Assembly (NCBI RefSeq): GCF_018499575.1
Contig: NZ_JAHDAP010000001.1
Location: forward strand, 620,001 to 684,000
Origin: Streptococcus infantis
GTDB lineage: Bacteria; Bacillota; Bacilli; Lactobacillales; Streptococcaceae
DNA length: 64,000 nt
Reading direction: 5' to 3'
Part shown: positions 38,128 through 46,152 of the stretch, in pieces
Layout of the letters: the number at the start of each line of letters is the position of its first letter
Position numbering within the stretch: the first letter of the stretch is position 1
Notes under the pieces: generated by a model
Told to the model about the DNA's origin: nothing
Database searches by the model: none
What the model saw: only the letters and a program-made list of their open reading frames with translations
Program-made: the position numbers and the translations under genes

Positions 38128-39045
38128 TTACTCTTCCTCTTCTGCTAGGAGTTTTGCACGTGTGGTTTCGTCGAGAAGTGGGTAACCGAGTTTCTTACGT
38201 TCTGCTACGAAGGTCTTGGCTACAACACGGGCCAAGTTACGGATGCGAGCGATATAACCGGCACGTTCTGTAACAGACACAGCTCCGCGAGCATCAAGCA
38301 AGTTAAAGGTATGTGAACATTTCAAAACGTAGTCGTAGGCTGGGTGAACAAGCCCTAACTCCAAAGCACGTCCTGCTTCTTTTTCGAATTTCTCGAAGTT
38401 AGAAAGAAGCATATCTTGATCTGAAACTTCAAAGCTGTATTTTGAGTGTTCGTATTCTGGCTGAAGGAAGATTTCTCCGTATTTAACTCCTGGAGCCCAC
38501 TCAATATCGTAAACAGAATCTACTTCTTGGATATAAGAAGCTAAGCGTTCCAATCCATAAGTCACCTCAGCAGTTACAGGACCAGTTGCCAAGCCACCGA
38601 CCTGTTGGAAATAAGTAAACTGTGTGATTTCCATACCGTCAAGCCAAACTTCCCAACCAAGACCTGCAGATCCAGTTGATGGGTTTTCCCAGTTATCTTC
38701 AACGAAACGAATATCGTGTTCCAAAGGATTGATCCCCAATTTTTCCAATGACTCAAGGTAAAGTTCTTGAATGTTTGATGGTGATGGTTTCATGACCACT
38801 TGGAATTGGTGGTGTTGGTAGAGACGGTTTGGGTTTTCCCCATAACGACCGTCTGCTGGACGACGTGATGGCTCTACATAAGCCGCATTCCATGGCTCAG
38901 GACCAATAGCACGAAGAAAAGTATACGGACTCATTGTACCTGCACCCTTTTCGTTGTCATAAGCCTGCATAAGCATACAACCCTGGTCATTCCAGTATTG
39001 TTGTAAAGTCAAGATAATCTCTTGAAAGGTTAGTTTTTTAGACAT
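38128..39045 (-). CDS. glyQ: Glycyl-tRNA synthetase alpha subunit
   Basis: Catalytic class II subunit of bacterial heterotetrameric GlyRS. The 305 residues show the motif-2-like [19 protein letters not shown] segment, [10 protein letters not shown] and [18 protein letters not shown]. Start ATG at 39045 with AAAGGAG seven bases before. Controlled by the glycine T-box at 39258-39436, but a second copy of its ribosome site and first seven codons stands between leader and gene (see the leader ORF at 39140-39217). Confidence 0.97.
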   Translation of the reverse strand: MSKKLTFQEIILTLQQYWNDQGCMLMQAYDNEKGAGTMSPYTFLRAIGPEPWNAAYVEPSRRPADGRYGENPNRLYQHHQFQVVMKPSPSNIQELYLESLEKLGINPLEHDIRFVEDNWENPSTGSAGLGWEVWLDGMEITQFTYFQQVGGLATGPVTAEVTYGLERLASYIQEVDSVYDIEWAPGVKYGEIFLQPEYEHSKYSFEVSDQDMLLSNFEKFEKEAGRALELGLVHPAYDYVLKCSHTFNLLDARGAVSVTERAGYIARIRNLARVVAKTFVAERKKLGYPLLDETTRAKLLAEEEE

Positions 39046-39139
39046 TATTTACTCCTTTATTATAAATTATTGCGACATGAGTCTGCCTCGTCGATTATAC
39101 GAGGCAAGACGAGTTAGTACTGCGTTTAGCTCAGGCACC

Positions 39140-39217
39140 CTAGTGCTGAGCGTGGTGCAGTCCGACTGTAAGGAGGTCTCTGCCACTGACGCAGTGGAAT
39201 GTCAATTTTTTAGACAT
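39140..39217 (-). CDS. Leader ORF duplicating the glyQ start (25 codons)
   Basis: Between the T-box and glyQ a second AAAGGAG-TAAAAT-ATG opens a 25-codon frame whose first seven residues, MSKKLTF, equal GlyQ. It then departs (H-C-V-S-G-R-D...) and stops at TAG. Residues 5-7 use different codons from glyQ (TTG ACA TTC against CTA ACC TTT), so it is not a simple recent duplication. It may be translated as a leader peptide or be the scar of a recombination. Confidence 0.55.
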   Translation of the reverse strand: MSKKLTFHCVSGRDLLTVGLHHAQH

Positions 39218-39257
39218 ATTTTACTCCTTTATATTTTTTATGCACTCAACTCAGAAA

Positions 39258-39436
39258 ACAAAAAAACCGTGTCTTTGCTCCTAAGTCAAGTGACCTAGGG
39301 GCGTCAAAAACGCGGTTCCACCCTAATTTATTACTTCATTATCTTTATTAAAATACCAAAAGCGCCACACTTATCTCTTAACCACCTGACTCCCACTACC
39401 ACAGGCTCGCTTAGGATCTACTGATAAGATATTCTT
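39258..39436 (-). ncRNA. T-box leader, glycine (GGC) specifier
   Basis: On the minus strand: stem I base AGAATATC (39428-39435) with GGTATTTT (39350-39357), AAGCGAGCC loop motif, specifier GGC (39366-39364), T-box sequence AGGGTGGAACCGCG (39312-39325) and a terminator formed by AACCGCG/CGTGGTT-type outer and AGGTCACTTGACTTAGGAG inner pairing with a T run near 39260. Uncharged tRNA-Gly would allow read-through into glyQS. Confidence 0.9.
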
Positions 39437-39447
39437 TCTTGTCATCT

Positions 39448-39476
39448 ATTATAACAAAAAGGAATTAAAAAGTAAA
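39448..39476 (-). promoter_or_regulatory. Promoter of the glyQS T-box operon
   Basis: TTTACT (39471-39476), 17-base spacer, TATAAT (39448-39453) on the minus strand, about a dozen bases before stem I. Confidence 0.75.
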
Positions 39477-39554
39477 TTTTTTACATAAGGAATCACTACT
39501 AAATAATCTCATGATAAAACAACTATTGCTCTTATGCCCCTTCTAGAACAAAAA

Positions 39555-39587
39555 GAAAAACCGCTACTCCTAAGAATAGCGGTTTAA
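39555..39587 (-). terminator. Terminator of rplJ-rplL
   Basis: AACCGCTATTCTTAGGAGTAGCGGTT hairpin followed by a T run on the minus strand, 33 bases after the rplL stop. Confidence 0.85.
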
Positions 39588-39620
39588 TCATGTTTTTAAG
39601 CTACAAATGTAGTCGCTCTA

Positions 39621-39989
39621 TTATTTAAGAGTAACTGAAGCTCCAGCTTCTTCCAATTTAGCTTTGATTTCTTCAGCTTCTGCAGTTGGAACGCCTTCTT
39701 TGATGACACCTGGTGCACCATCAACAAGTTCTTTAGCTTCTTTAAGTCCAAGACCAGTGATTTCACGTACAACTTTGATAACGCCAACTTTTTTGTCACC
39801 AGCAGCTGTCAATTCAACGTCAAATGAGTCTTTAGCAGCACCAGCGTCAGCAGCACCAGCTGCAGCAACAGCTACAGGAGCAGCTGCAGTTACACCAAAT
39901 TCTTCTTCGATAGCTTTTACAAGGTCGTTCAATTCAAGGATTGAAGCTTCTTTAATTTCAGCAATAATGTTTTCAATGTTCAATGCCAT
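39621..39989 (-). CDS. rplL: Ribosomal protein L7/L12
   Basis: Flexible stalk protein that recruits translation factors. The 122 residues have the N-terminal dimerisation part ([16 protein letters not shown]), an Ala/Gly hinge (about 38-52) and the C-terminal domain ([19 protein letters not shown], conserved). ATG at 39989 follows GGAGG. Partner of rplJ 74 bp upstream. Confidence 0.98.
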   Translation of the reverse strand: MALNIENIIAEIKEASILELNDLVKAIEEEFGVTAAAPVAVAAAGAADAGAAKDSFDVELTAAGDKKVGVIKVVREITGLGLKEAKELVDGAPGVIKEGVPTAEAEEIKAKLEEAGASVTLK

Positions 39990-40063
39990 TGTTATTTCCT
40001 CCAAATATGTTTAAATTTAATTTTGTTATCTTTTGTAGCTAGGCTACGCTGCGTAGCTTAAGA

Positions 40064-40564
40064 TTAAGCTGCGTCTTCTTTGTTGTCTGCAACCGCTTTG
40101 ACTGCAAGAGCAACGTTGCGCACTGGCGCTTGAAGTACAGAAAGGAGCATAGAAAGGAGTCCTTCGCGGTTTGGAAGAGTTGCAAGAGCAACGATTTCTT
40201 CTTTAGATGCGACAGCGCCTTCGATTGCACCACCTTTGATTTCAAGTGCGTCAGCGTTTTTAGCAAAGTCGTTCAAGATTTTCGCTGGTGCGATAACATC
40301 TTCGTTAGAAAATGCTACTGCAGATGGTCCAACAAAAACAGATGCAAGATCTTCAAGACCAGCTTTTTCAGCTGCACGACGTAAGATTGAGTTTTTAATA
40401 ACTTTATACTCAACTTCGCTTCCACGAAGCTCACGACGAAGAACTGTATCTTGTTCAACTGTCAAACCACGAGCGTCTACAACGACGATTGATGCAGCAG
40501 CTTTCATTTTCTCAGCTACTACGTCAACTAGTTCCGCTTTCTTAGCAATAATTGCTTCACTCAT
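40064..40564 (-). CDS. rplJ: Ribosomal protein L10
   Basis: Anchors the L7/L12 stalk on 23S rRNA. 166 residues: [18 protein letters not shown] at the start, [12 protein letters not shown], and a helical C-terminus that binds L12 dimers. ATG at 40564 with ACGGAGG upstream; a longer frame reading lies inside the leader. The upstream L10 leader RNA provides autoregulation. Confidence 0.98.
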   Translation of the reverse strand: MSEAIIAKKAELVDVVAEKMKAAASIVVVDARGLTVEQDTVLRRELRGSEVEYKVIKNSILRRAAEKAGLEDLASVFVGPSAVAFSNEDVIAPAKILNDFAKNADALEIKGGAIEGAVASKEEIVALATLPNREGLLSMLLSVLQAPVRNVALAVKAVADNKEDAA

Positions 40565-40599
40565 TAGTGTGTTCACCTCCGTAATTATTTTGCTTGGGG

Positions 40600-40738
40600 A
40601 ATTTTTCCAAAAGAAAAACGCGCCCAAACCTAGACACGAAAGTACAATACGCTTCTTTTTACATGATACGTTTTGTCCTCGGTAGGATATTTATGAGTCG
40701 AGCTCCCCTACTGTCTTAGGCAGTTTTTTCAAACCGTT
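40600..40738 (-). ncRNA. L10 leader (rplJ autoregulatory RNA)
   Basis: On the minus strand the segment contains the conserved TAAGACAGTAGGG and CCTACCGAGGACAAAA parts that pair in L10 leaders, starting just after the promoter. In this family L10(L12)4 binds the leader to repress rplJL. Confidence 0.8.
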
Positions 40739-40742
40739 TATA

Positions 40743-40771
40743 AGTATACCATATCTGTCATTTCAAAGCAA
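40743..40771 (-). promoter_or_regulatory. Promoter of rplJ-rplL
   Basis: TTGCTT (40766-40771), 17-base spacer, TATACT (40743-40748), right before the L10 leader. Confidence 0.75.
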
Positions 40772-40848
40772 GTCTTTTTCTCAAAAAATTTTTTTAATTA
40801 TTTGTCCTTCTTCTGCTGCTTTTTTAATAAAGAAAATACTTAGATTTT

Positions 40849-41247
40849 TCATTGAATAGAAAGAATTGGAACTAAGTTAGTATAGATTAAGAGTGCATGA
40901 AAAGATAACATTAGTAGATAAAACATAAATGGTGTGGAGTGTGTGTTCTGAATAGCTTGGCTATTTTTATGACCGTCTATATAAATAGATAATGACAAAA
41001 AAAGCAAGGTGATTCCATAAATAATACTAATATGTAGAAATATTTCCCCAATAACACTAAAAAAGAGAAAACCAAAAATGGGTATACTGAAAACCATTAG
41101 TGCTATCGATCCAAAAGTAATTTTAATGAGGGAGATCAGCAAAAAACTATAGGCTGTAAACGTAGTAAATGTCGATACTATTATTCCTGTTTTTTTCTGT
41201 TTGGCTAAATAATGAATAACAAAAATCGGATATACAATATCAATCAT
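40849..41247 (-). CDS. Hypothetical membrane protein, 132 aa
   Basis: An unrecognised protein with four hydrophobic segments (about 2-15, 22-47, 50-88 and 104-125) and a short polar loop near residue 90-105. It starts GAT-rich after an AGAG site and stands alone between rplJ and niaX, divergent from niaX. The segment is lower in G+C than its neighbours. Probably a lineage-specific small membrane protein; no function can be given. Confidence 0.65.
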   Translation of the reverse strand: MIDIVYPIFVIHYLAKQKKTGIIVSTFTTFTAYSFLLISLIKITFGSIALMVFSIPIFGFLFFSVIGEIFLHISIIYGITLLFLSLSIYIDGHKNSQAIQNTHSTPFMFYLLMLSFHALLIYTNLVPILSIQ

Positions 41248-41317
41248 CTTAACTCTCCATTTACTAAGATACTTTACTATAGTTTAACTATTTTTCTTCA
41301 GAAATGCAATTTACTCC

Positions 41318-41346
41318 TTGACTAGTTTAAAATTTTAGTGTACTAT
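41318..41346 (+). promoter_or_regulatory. Promoter of niaX-niaR
   Basis: TTGACT (41318-41323), 17-base spacer, TACTAT (41341-41346). Confidence 0.75.
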
Positions 41347-41350
41347 ACAA

Positions 41351-41362
41351 CTGTATATACAG
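41351..41362. promoter_or_regulatory. Candidate NiaR operator
   Basis: Perfect 12-bp palindrome CTGTATATACAG four bases after the -10, covering the likely transcription start. The downstream repressor gene niaR makes autoregulation with niacin as co-repressor the natural reading; assignment is by position and symmetry. Confidence 0.55.
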
Positions 41363-41378
41363 ATAAAAAGGAGTTATT

Positions 41379-41906
41379 ATGAACACACAAAAGAAAACCC
41401 AATTCATGACCGTAACCGCATTACTGACAGCTATCGCTATCCTCATCCCCTTATTCATGCCCTTTAAACTAGTTATTCCTCCAGCTTCTTATACTCTAGG
41501 AAGTCACGTAGCCATTTTTATTGCTATGTTTCTCTCACCATGGATGGCTATCTTTGTAATCGTGGGTTCAAGTATCGGCTTCCTTTTGGCGGGTTACCCA
41601 ATTGTCATCGTCCTTCGAGCTCTCTCACATATCTTCTTTGGAACTCTTGGAGCTTTCTATCTTCAAAAATACCCTCAAACCTTGGATAATCCTAAATCTT
41701 CTTTGATTTTTAACTTTGTACTCGGTTTGGTTCACGCTATTGCTGAAGTGTTGGCTTGTATCATCTTTTACGCTAGTACAGGAACAGACCTAAAAAATAT
41801 GTTCTATGTCTTGTTTGTATTGGTTGGATTTGGTACTATTATCCATAGTATGATAGACTATTACTTAGCCTTAGCTGTTTATAAAGCACTAAAAAAACGC
41901 CATTAA
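41379..41906 (+). CDS. niaX: Niacin ECF transporter S component (NiaX)
   Basis: Membrane substrate-capture subunit that works with the shared ECF module to import niacin for NAD synthesis. The 175 residues contain five or six helices, an N-terminal T-A-L-L-T-A-I-A-I-L-I-P ECF S-type segment and an S-H-V-A-I-F-I-A-M-F motif. AAAAAGGAG before the ATG. The niacin call rests mainly on the partner niaR directly downstream (10 bp), the usual pair in streptococci. Confidence 0.88.
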   Translation: MNTQKKTQFMTVTALLTAIAILIPLFMPFKLVIPPASYTLGSHVAIFIAMFLSPWMAIFVIVGSSIGFLLAGYPIVIVLRALSHIFFGTLGAFYLQKYPQTLDNPKSSLIFNFVLGLVHAIAEVLACIIFYASTGTDLKNMFYVLFVLVGFGTIIHSMIDYYLALAVYKALKKRH

Positions 41907-41916
41907 GAAAGAGACT

Positions 41917-42432
41917 ATGACAAAAAATAGAAAAGAAGCCCTCTTACAACTTCTAAAGGAATCACAAAAACCTCTAAACGGCCAAAGTTTAGCAGAACAT
42001 TTTCATGTCACTCGCCAGATTATTGTTCAGGACATTGCTGTTCTTCGTGCAGATGGTGCTCCTATCTTATCAACCAATCGTGGATATATCTATAAGGAAA
42101 GTAAATCAAATTCTTATGTACATAAACTTTTTAAAGTTAAACACAAAGAAGAAGATATGGAACAAGAACTCCTTGCCATTGTTGATAATGGTGGACGAGT
42201 TCAAAATATCCAGATAGATCATCCTGTTTACGGAGAAATCGAAACCCTCCTCAAACTAAGTTGCCGTAGGGATGTCGAGCATTTTTTAAACCAAGTCAAG
42301 ACCTCAGACTTTAGACCCTTATCTGAATTAACAGATGGCGTCCATTATCATTTGATTGAAGCAGAAAATAAACAAGACCTTCTCTATATCGAGAAAGCCT
42401 TGGACAAGTTAGGGTATTTGGTAAAGGATTAA
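41917..42432 (+). CDS. niaR: Niacin-responsive repressor NiaR
   Basis: A 171-residue regulator with an N-terminal helix-turn-helix (NGQSLAEHFHVTRQIIVQDIAVLR, about 22-45) and a C-terminal 3H domain named for three conserved His, here around IDHPVYGEI, RDVEHFL and GVHYHLI. In Firmicutes it represses NAD precursor genes when niacin is present. It ends convergent with mutX, the two stops overlapping by 4 bp. Confidence 0.92.
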   Translation: MTKNRKEALLQLLKESQKPLNGQSLAEHFHVTRQIIVQDIAVLRADGAPILSTNRGYIYKESKSNSYVHKLFKVKHKEEDMEQELLAIVDNGGRVQNIQIDHPVYGEIETLLKLSCRRDVEHFLNQVKTSDFRPLSELTDGVHYHLIEAENKQDLLYIEKALDKLGYLVKD

Positions 42433-42896
42433 AAAGTTTTCTTTTCCCATCCGTCTTCTGTACGACGACGGTAGAAAAATTCCGACTTGTCAGGTGCTTC
42501 CATCATTTCCATCAAGGGTAACATATCATAGGCCAGATTCAAATTTGGAATCTGGTCTTTTTGTACCCAGTAAACTTCTCCTTCATCTGAGGAACGAAGG
42601 GTACCTGAGAACTCAGTCGCCTTATAACAAAAGACAATATAACGCTCTCCTGTATCTAAGGGCCAATTTTTAATGCCGACAAGTTGAGGATTTTGGATTG
42701 TCAGACCTGTTTCCTCGTATATTTCACGAATAACTGACTCTGCAAAAGCCTCTCCATCTTCAACATGGCCTCCTGGAAAAGCATAGCCAGACCAGCGATT
42801 GCTTTCGGGTGAACGATACTGCATGACCACGCGCTGCTTTTCAAGGTCTTCAATCATACAAATATTGGTAAGAATGGTTAATTGCGCTCGAGACAT
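42429..42896 (-). CDS. mutX: NUDIX hydrolase MutX (8-oxo-dGTPase type)
   Basis: Sanitises oxidised nucleotides; pneumococcal MutX lowers mutation by removing 8-oxo-dGTP. The 155 residues carry the Nudix box GGHVEDGEAFAESVIREIYEETG (checked residue by residue; Glu pairs present). ATG at 42896 matches the pneumococcal start; an in-frame GTG at 42905 is the alternative. Last gene of a compact run of five. Confidence 0.94.
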   Translation of the reverse strand: MSRAQLTILTNICMIEDLEKQRVVMQYRSPESNRWSGYAFPGGHVEDGEAFAESVIREIYEETGLTIQNPQLVGIKNWPLDTGERYIVFCYKATEFSGTLRSSDEGEVYWVQKDQIPNLNLAYDMLPLMEMMEAPDKSEFFYRRRTEDGWEKKTF

Positions 42897-42908
42897 AGGA
42901 CTCACTTT

Positions 42909-43349
42909 CTAATAATAATTTTCTATCTTGTACTTAATTTTAGACTTCATAATCAAAGGATTAATCAAGTCGTGATATTCACGAATATCATCAAGAAAAA
43001 AACCCCTATTAATTCTTATCTCTTTGTCTTTACTATTAACTTGATAGTCTATACTGATAGGTATGGATGAGTCTGGAATGAAAGATAGGAAAAAGAATAT
43101 CATTAACCAGATTAAAAGAGCGAAAAATCCACTGAGAGCTTGAAAAATCAGATGATGCCATTGAAAAATCCTCGTTTTATAAAAGATGGTCCACGGCTGA
43201 ATAAATAAGGTTAGGCAGAGGCCAAAGAACCAGATATTCCATAAAATTGGTGTAAAAGCTAAACCAAACAATCCTAAGATAAAATGAATCAGTACAAATA
43301 CCAGGCACGAAAGGTAAATTACCCTAAATACAGTCAGATGTTTCAGCAT
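42909..43349 (-). CDS. Small membrane protein, 146 aa
   Basis: Unrecognised. Three or four hydrophobic helices (about 8-30, 32-52 and 70-95) and a polar C-terminal domain (about 100-146, DDIREYHDLINPL) predicted outside or inside the membrane. It begins two bases after the stop of the next membrane gene, so it is co-translated with it and with mutX 12 bp downstream. No function proposed. Confidence 0.65.
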   Translation of the reverse strand: MLKHLTVFRVIYLSCLVFVLIHFILGLFGLAFTPILWNIWFFGLCLTLFIQPWTIFYKTRIFQWHHLIFQALSGFFALLIWLMIFFFLSFIPDSSIPISIDYQVNSKDKEIRINRGFFLDDIREYHDLINPLIMKSKIKYKIENYY

Positions 43350-43351
43350 GA

Positions 43352-43852
43352 TTAACTCCTTTTCTTTTTAACATATTTGGAAATTAAAATAATCAAAGTA
43401 GCCACTAAGAAGAAGGTTATATAAGTAAGAATTGGAAACCAGATGTAGCGGTGATCTAGAGATAAGAGAGAAGGTAAAATCCCTTTACTATTTTTCCCAC
43501 CAATCCCAATAAAGAGATGAACTATTAAACCGATACTATTAAGATAGATAAATAAATCTGCATATCTTTTTATCGTCATTCTTGTCCTAGTCAAGTCTAG
43601 GAACCAATAGTCAAAGAATTGATATACCAGGCAAAAAAGATTTATATATATTGGAAAACTATAGTTGATATCTCTGTATGGTGAAGGAATAGGAAGACTT
43701 TCAAAAATTAGATTCAAACTTAGTCCTATTGCTAGGATAAGACCGAGGATCAAGAAGAATCCTAAAAATTTATGAGAATCTAGCCAAAGATGAAAACTTT
43801 CTTTCATTGAGAGATTCTTTTTTGTATTTGAATTTCTTTTATTCTTTTTCAT
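43352..43852 (-). CDS. Membrane protein B of a tandem paralogous pair
   Basis: A 166-residue, four-helix protein. Its C-terminal segment (DHRYIWFPILTYITFFLVA) is almost identical to that of the adjacent upstream paralogue, while the N-terminal halves differ strongly. Shared layout: basic N-terminus, F-P-x-Y/M-x-N-L helix, then L-Y/F-L-N-G/S-I/V-G-L. Overlaps the upstream paralogue by 4 bp. Function unknown; the charged N-terminus suggests a cytoplasmic start. Confidence 0.7.
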   Translation of the reverse strand: MKKNKRNSNTKKNLSMKESFHLWLDSHKFLGFFLILGLILAIGLSLNLIFESLPIPSPYRDINYSFPIYINLFCLVYQFFDYWFLDLTRTRMTIKRYADLFIYLNSIGLIVHLFIGIGGKNSKGILPSLLSLDHRYIWFPILTYITFFLVATLIILISKYVKKKRS

Positions 43853-44400
43853 TTGTGTGGATTTTCCCTATTTTCTTCTTTTCCCTTTTTCTTTTCAATA
43901 TGCTTGGCAATCAAAATGATCAAAGCAGCCACTAAGAAGAAGGTTATATAAGTAAGAATTGGAAACCAGATGTAGCGGTGATCTAAGGTTAGTAAGGGAG
44001 GAATAGACTTTCTATTTCTACCCATTATTCCAAAGAAAGTGTGAAACAACAAACCTACTCCATTTAGGTACAAGAATGGATTTGCAAAATCTTGGACTCT
44101 AGTCATTCCATCGAAATTATCTCTAAAAATACCCTGATAAAGTATATTCACTAAGAATATTAGATTCATAATAAGTGGAAAGACATAATTGAAGTTTTGA
44201 TATGGTTTTGGAACAAAAGTTGTTCCAAGCAACAAATAAAATAACCCGATAGCTGAGAACCAAAATACACTACAATCTAATAGAAAAGCTATTTTTGAAT
44301 GCTGTAGCAACCACAATTTTACTTTATCTAGCCAGCTCATTTTTCGATTTGGCATATAGAGTTTTTTTGATTTTTTCTCTTTTTTATTATCTTGTTTCAT
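43849..44400 (-). CDS. Membrane protein A of a tandem paralogous pair
   Basis: A 183-residue paralogue of the next gene, with a Lys-rich N-terminus (1-20), four hydrophobic helices and a Lys/Glu-rich C-terminal tail. A 59-base stretch (43927-43985) is identical to 43400-43458 in its partner, a sign of recent duplication or gene conversion. It overlaps the flavoprotein gene upstream by 4 bp, forming one translational chain. Function unknown. Confidence 0.7.
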   Translation of the reverse strand: MKQDNKKEKKSKKLYMPNRKMSWLDKVKLWLLQHSKIAFLLDCSVFWFSAIGLFYLLLGTTFVPKPYQNFNYVFPLIMNLIFLVNILYQGIFRDNFDGMTRVQDFANPFLYLNGVGLLFHTFFGIMGRNRKSIPPLLTLDHRYIWFPILTYITFFLVAALIILIAKHIEKKKGKEENRENPHK

Positions 44401-45023
44401 GATAATTTTTTAACTTCTTCTGCTACTTTTTGGAGATGTTCTTCACGCATACTTGCTGTATTCACATCCCGTCCAACTTCACCTAGTACGCACACGCGCT
44501 TAGTTTTAATTCCACAGTGATTCAAGACCGCATTTTTCAAAATAGAGATGCCATAGCTATCTGGAATGTTGATAGGACCTGAAAAGATTTTGTACCACCA
44601 AGTAGGCGCCATCGAGGTCGCATAAATACAGGCCGTTTTCCCTTTTAATAACTTTTTAAACTGCTTACCTCTGAGATAATTCCAGATAAAGCTGCCCTGA
44701 TTATTGGCCGAGTAGGCAATCCCCGGTGTAAAGACCCGATCAATCCAACCTTTCAGAAGACTCGGCATACTACTCCACCAGATGGGATAGACAAAGATAA
44801 AATGGTCTGACCACTGGATTAATTCTTGGGAACGAAGGATAAAGGGATCTTCATCCATCCGTTTTCGATAGCCGTAGCGAAGGACAGGGTCAAAGTCCTC
44901 TTCATTGAGATTGATGATTTCAAGCTCATGATGCATTGTGTCAATATTGTTTACAATGGTTTGAAAAATAGCCTGGCAGTAACTTTCCTTATCAGGATGT
45001 CCATTGATAACTAGAATTTTCAT
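44397..45023 (-). CDS. NAD(P)H dehydrogenase (quinone)-like flavoprotein
   Basis: A 208-residue flavodoxin-2 family protein (modulator of drug activity/NQO type). Landmarks: N-terminal VINGHPDKES, W-S-D-H-F-I-F-V-Y-P-I-W-W flavin loop near residue 72, and G-W-I-D-R-V-F-T-P-G near residue 92. It would reduce quinones or nitro compounds with NAD(P)H. First gene of a five-gene chain ending in mutX. Substrate unknown. Confidence 0.85.
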   Translation of the reverse strand: MKILVINGHPDKESYCQAIFQTIVNNIDTMHHELEIINLNEEDFDPVLRYGYRKRMDEDPFILRSQELIQWSDHFIFVYPIWWSSMPSLLKGWIDRVFTPGIAYSANNQGSFIWNYLRGKQFKKLLKGKTACIYATSMAPTWWYKIFSGPINIPDSYGISILKNAVLNHCGIKTKRVCVLGEVGRDVNTASMREEHLQKVAEEVKKLS

Positions 45024-45116
45024 AAGTTCTCTCCTTCATCTCTTTGCTTCATTCTATCTCTTTCACTCTTTAAACTCGATTAATTGATAATAGTTCAAAT
45101 ATTGATAGATACGTCT

Positions 45117-45614
45117 TTAGGAATCTTTATTTGAAGAACACACCATCCGCAATTCCTTAACAGGTTTTCCTAGTTCAAGTATTTGTTCTTGGCCATCAAC
45201 AGTAAAACCCATTTTTTGATAGAAAGCAATGGCTCGCTTATTATCTTTCAATACCCATAAATAAATTTCAGAAAAATGATCAAGAGTCCTCAAAGCTTCC
45301 TTCATTAATTTCTGAGCAATACCTTTTCCATAATAGTCTTTTAAGACATATAAAGCAATAATTTCACCAGCTTGAATAGTCTCATCACGAAAGTTTCCAT
45401 AGCTGATAAATCCAACGACCTGCTTTCCATCCATAGCAATCAAGGTATTTTCTGGATACTTTTGACTAAAAAAACGACATCTATCTAATGTCATAGTCTC
45501 CTGAAATTCTGGAGGCAAAAGATCGTCATAAGCCTCTCTCCACGTTTGCCAGTGAACAAGGGACTTACCTTCTATCTCTTCAGGAGTTTCCATCTGTTTG
45601 ACAGTGATGACCAT
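45117..45614 (-). CDS. GNAT-family N-acetyltransferase (first)
   Basis: A 165-residue GCN5-related acetyltransferase with motif A L-K-D-Y-Y-G-K-G-I-A-Q-K-L-M (acetyl-CoA pyrophosphate loop) near residue 90-103 and the family C-terminal N-x-R-A-I-A-F-Y-Q-K-M-G-F. Substrate not predictable. Its start lies within the end of the second GNAT gene (35-bp overlap). Confidence 0.85.
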   Translation of the reverse strand: MVITVKQMETPEEIEGKSLVHWQTWREAYDDLLPPEFQETMTLDRCRFFSQKYPENTLIAMDGKQVVGFISYGNFRDETIQAGEIIALYVLKDYYGKGIAQKLMKEALRTLDHFSEIYLWVLKDNKRAIAFYQKMGFTVDGQEQILELGKPVKELRMVCSSNKDS

Positions 45615-46143
45615 TTGCTTCCTCCCATTCTTCTCTCAAAATGCCATATTTAATACTATCAAAATATTTGCCTTGATAATAACGAACTTTTGGAATATGA
45701 GCTTCTTTTTTCATTCTTAATTTCTCAGCCAATTTCATCATACCAAAATTTCCTGACCAAGTTGTCAAACCAAGATGCTCCAACTCCAAGTAATCCTGAA
45801 ATGTCCGATCTATCCACTGTAGCATAGCAGCTTTTCCAATTCCAGAGTTCCAAAATTTGTTATCATAAATACAAATTCCCAATTCCATCCATCTTGTTTG
45901 TTTACATACCCAGTAGCGCGAAACAGTCCCAACTAGTTTATCATCAACAAAAATGCCAAGGCGATTTGAGTTGTTTAGAGTAGATTCTGATTTTTGGAGT
46001 TTAAATTCTTGAAAATTAGGAAAATGCTGATAATCGTCATAATAGGGAGCATCATACTGCTTCCAAATTGGATTAGATTGTGAATAAGCAATTTCCCACA
46101 AAGACACCAAATCTTCTTCAATTAATTTTCTTAAATCGATCAT
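45580..46143 (-). CDS. GNAT-family N-acetyltransferase (second)
   Basis: A 187-residue acetyltransferase of the RimJ/L-like group: V-G-T-V-S-R-Y-W, ELGICIYDNKFWNSGIGKAA (motif A) and GLTTWSGNFGMMKLAEKL. These groups act on protein N-termini or small amines; the substrate is not evident. Lies nine bases after uvrB and overlaps the next GNAT gene, so it is probably in the uvrB transcript. Confidence 0.85.
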   Translation of the reverse strand: MIDLRKLIEEDLVSLWEIAYSQSNPIWKQYDAPYYDDYQHFPNFQEFKLQKSESTLNNSNRLGIFVDDKLVGTVSRYWVCKQTRWMELGICIYDNKFWNSGIGKAAMLQWIDRTFQDYLELEHLGLTTWSGNFGMMKLAEKLRMKKEAHIPKVRYYQGKYFDSIKYGILREEWEEANGHHCQTDGNS

Positions 46144-46152
46144 ATTTATTCC

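Noticed and set aside
37998..38273. Plus-strand ORF over the glyQ 3' end and spacer
   Set aside because: Antisense to conserved glyQ codons, no ribosome site, low-complexity translation; a shadow reading.
39046..39243. Known pneumococcal BOX or RUP repeat in the glyQ upstream insert
   Set aside because: Does not match the BOX or RUP sequences I remember; left as an unclassified insert.
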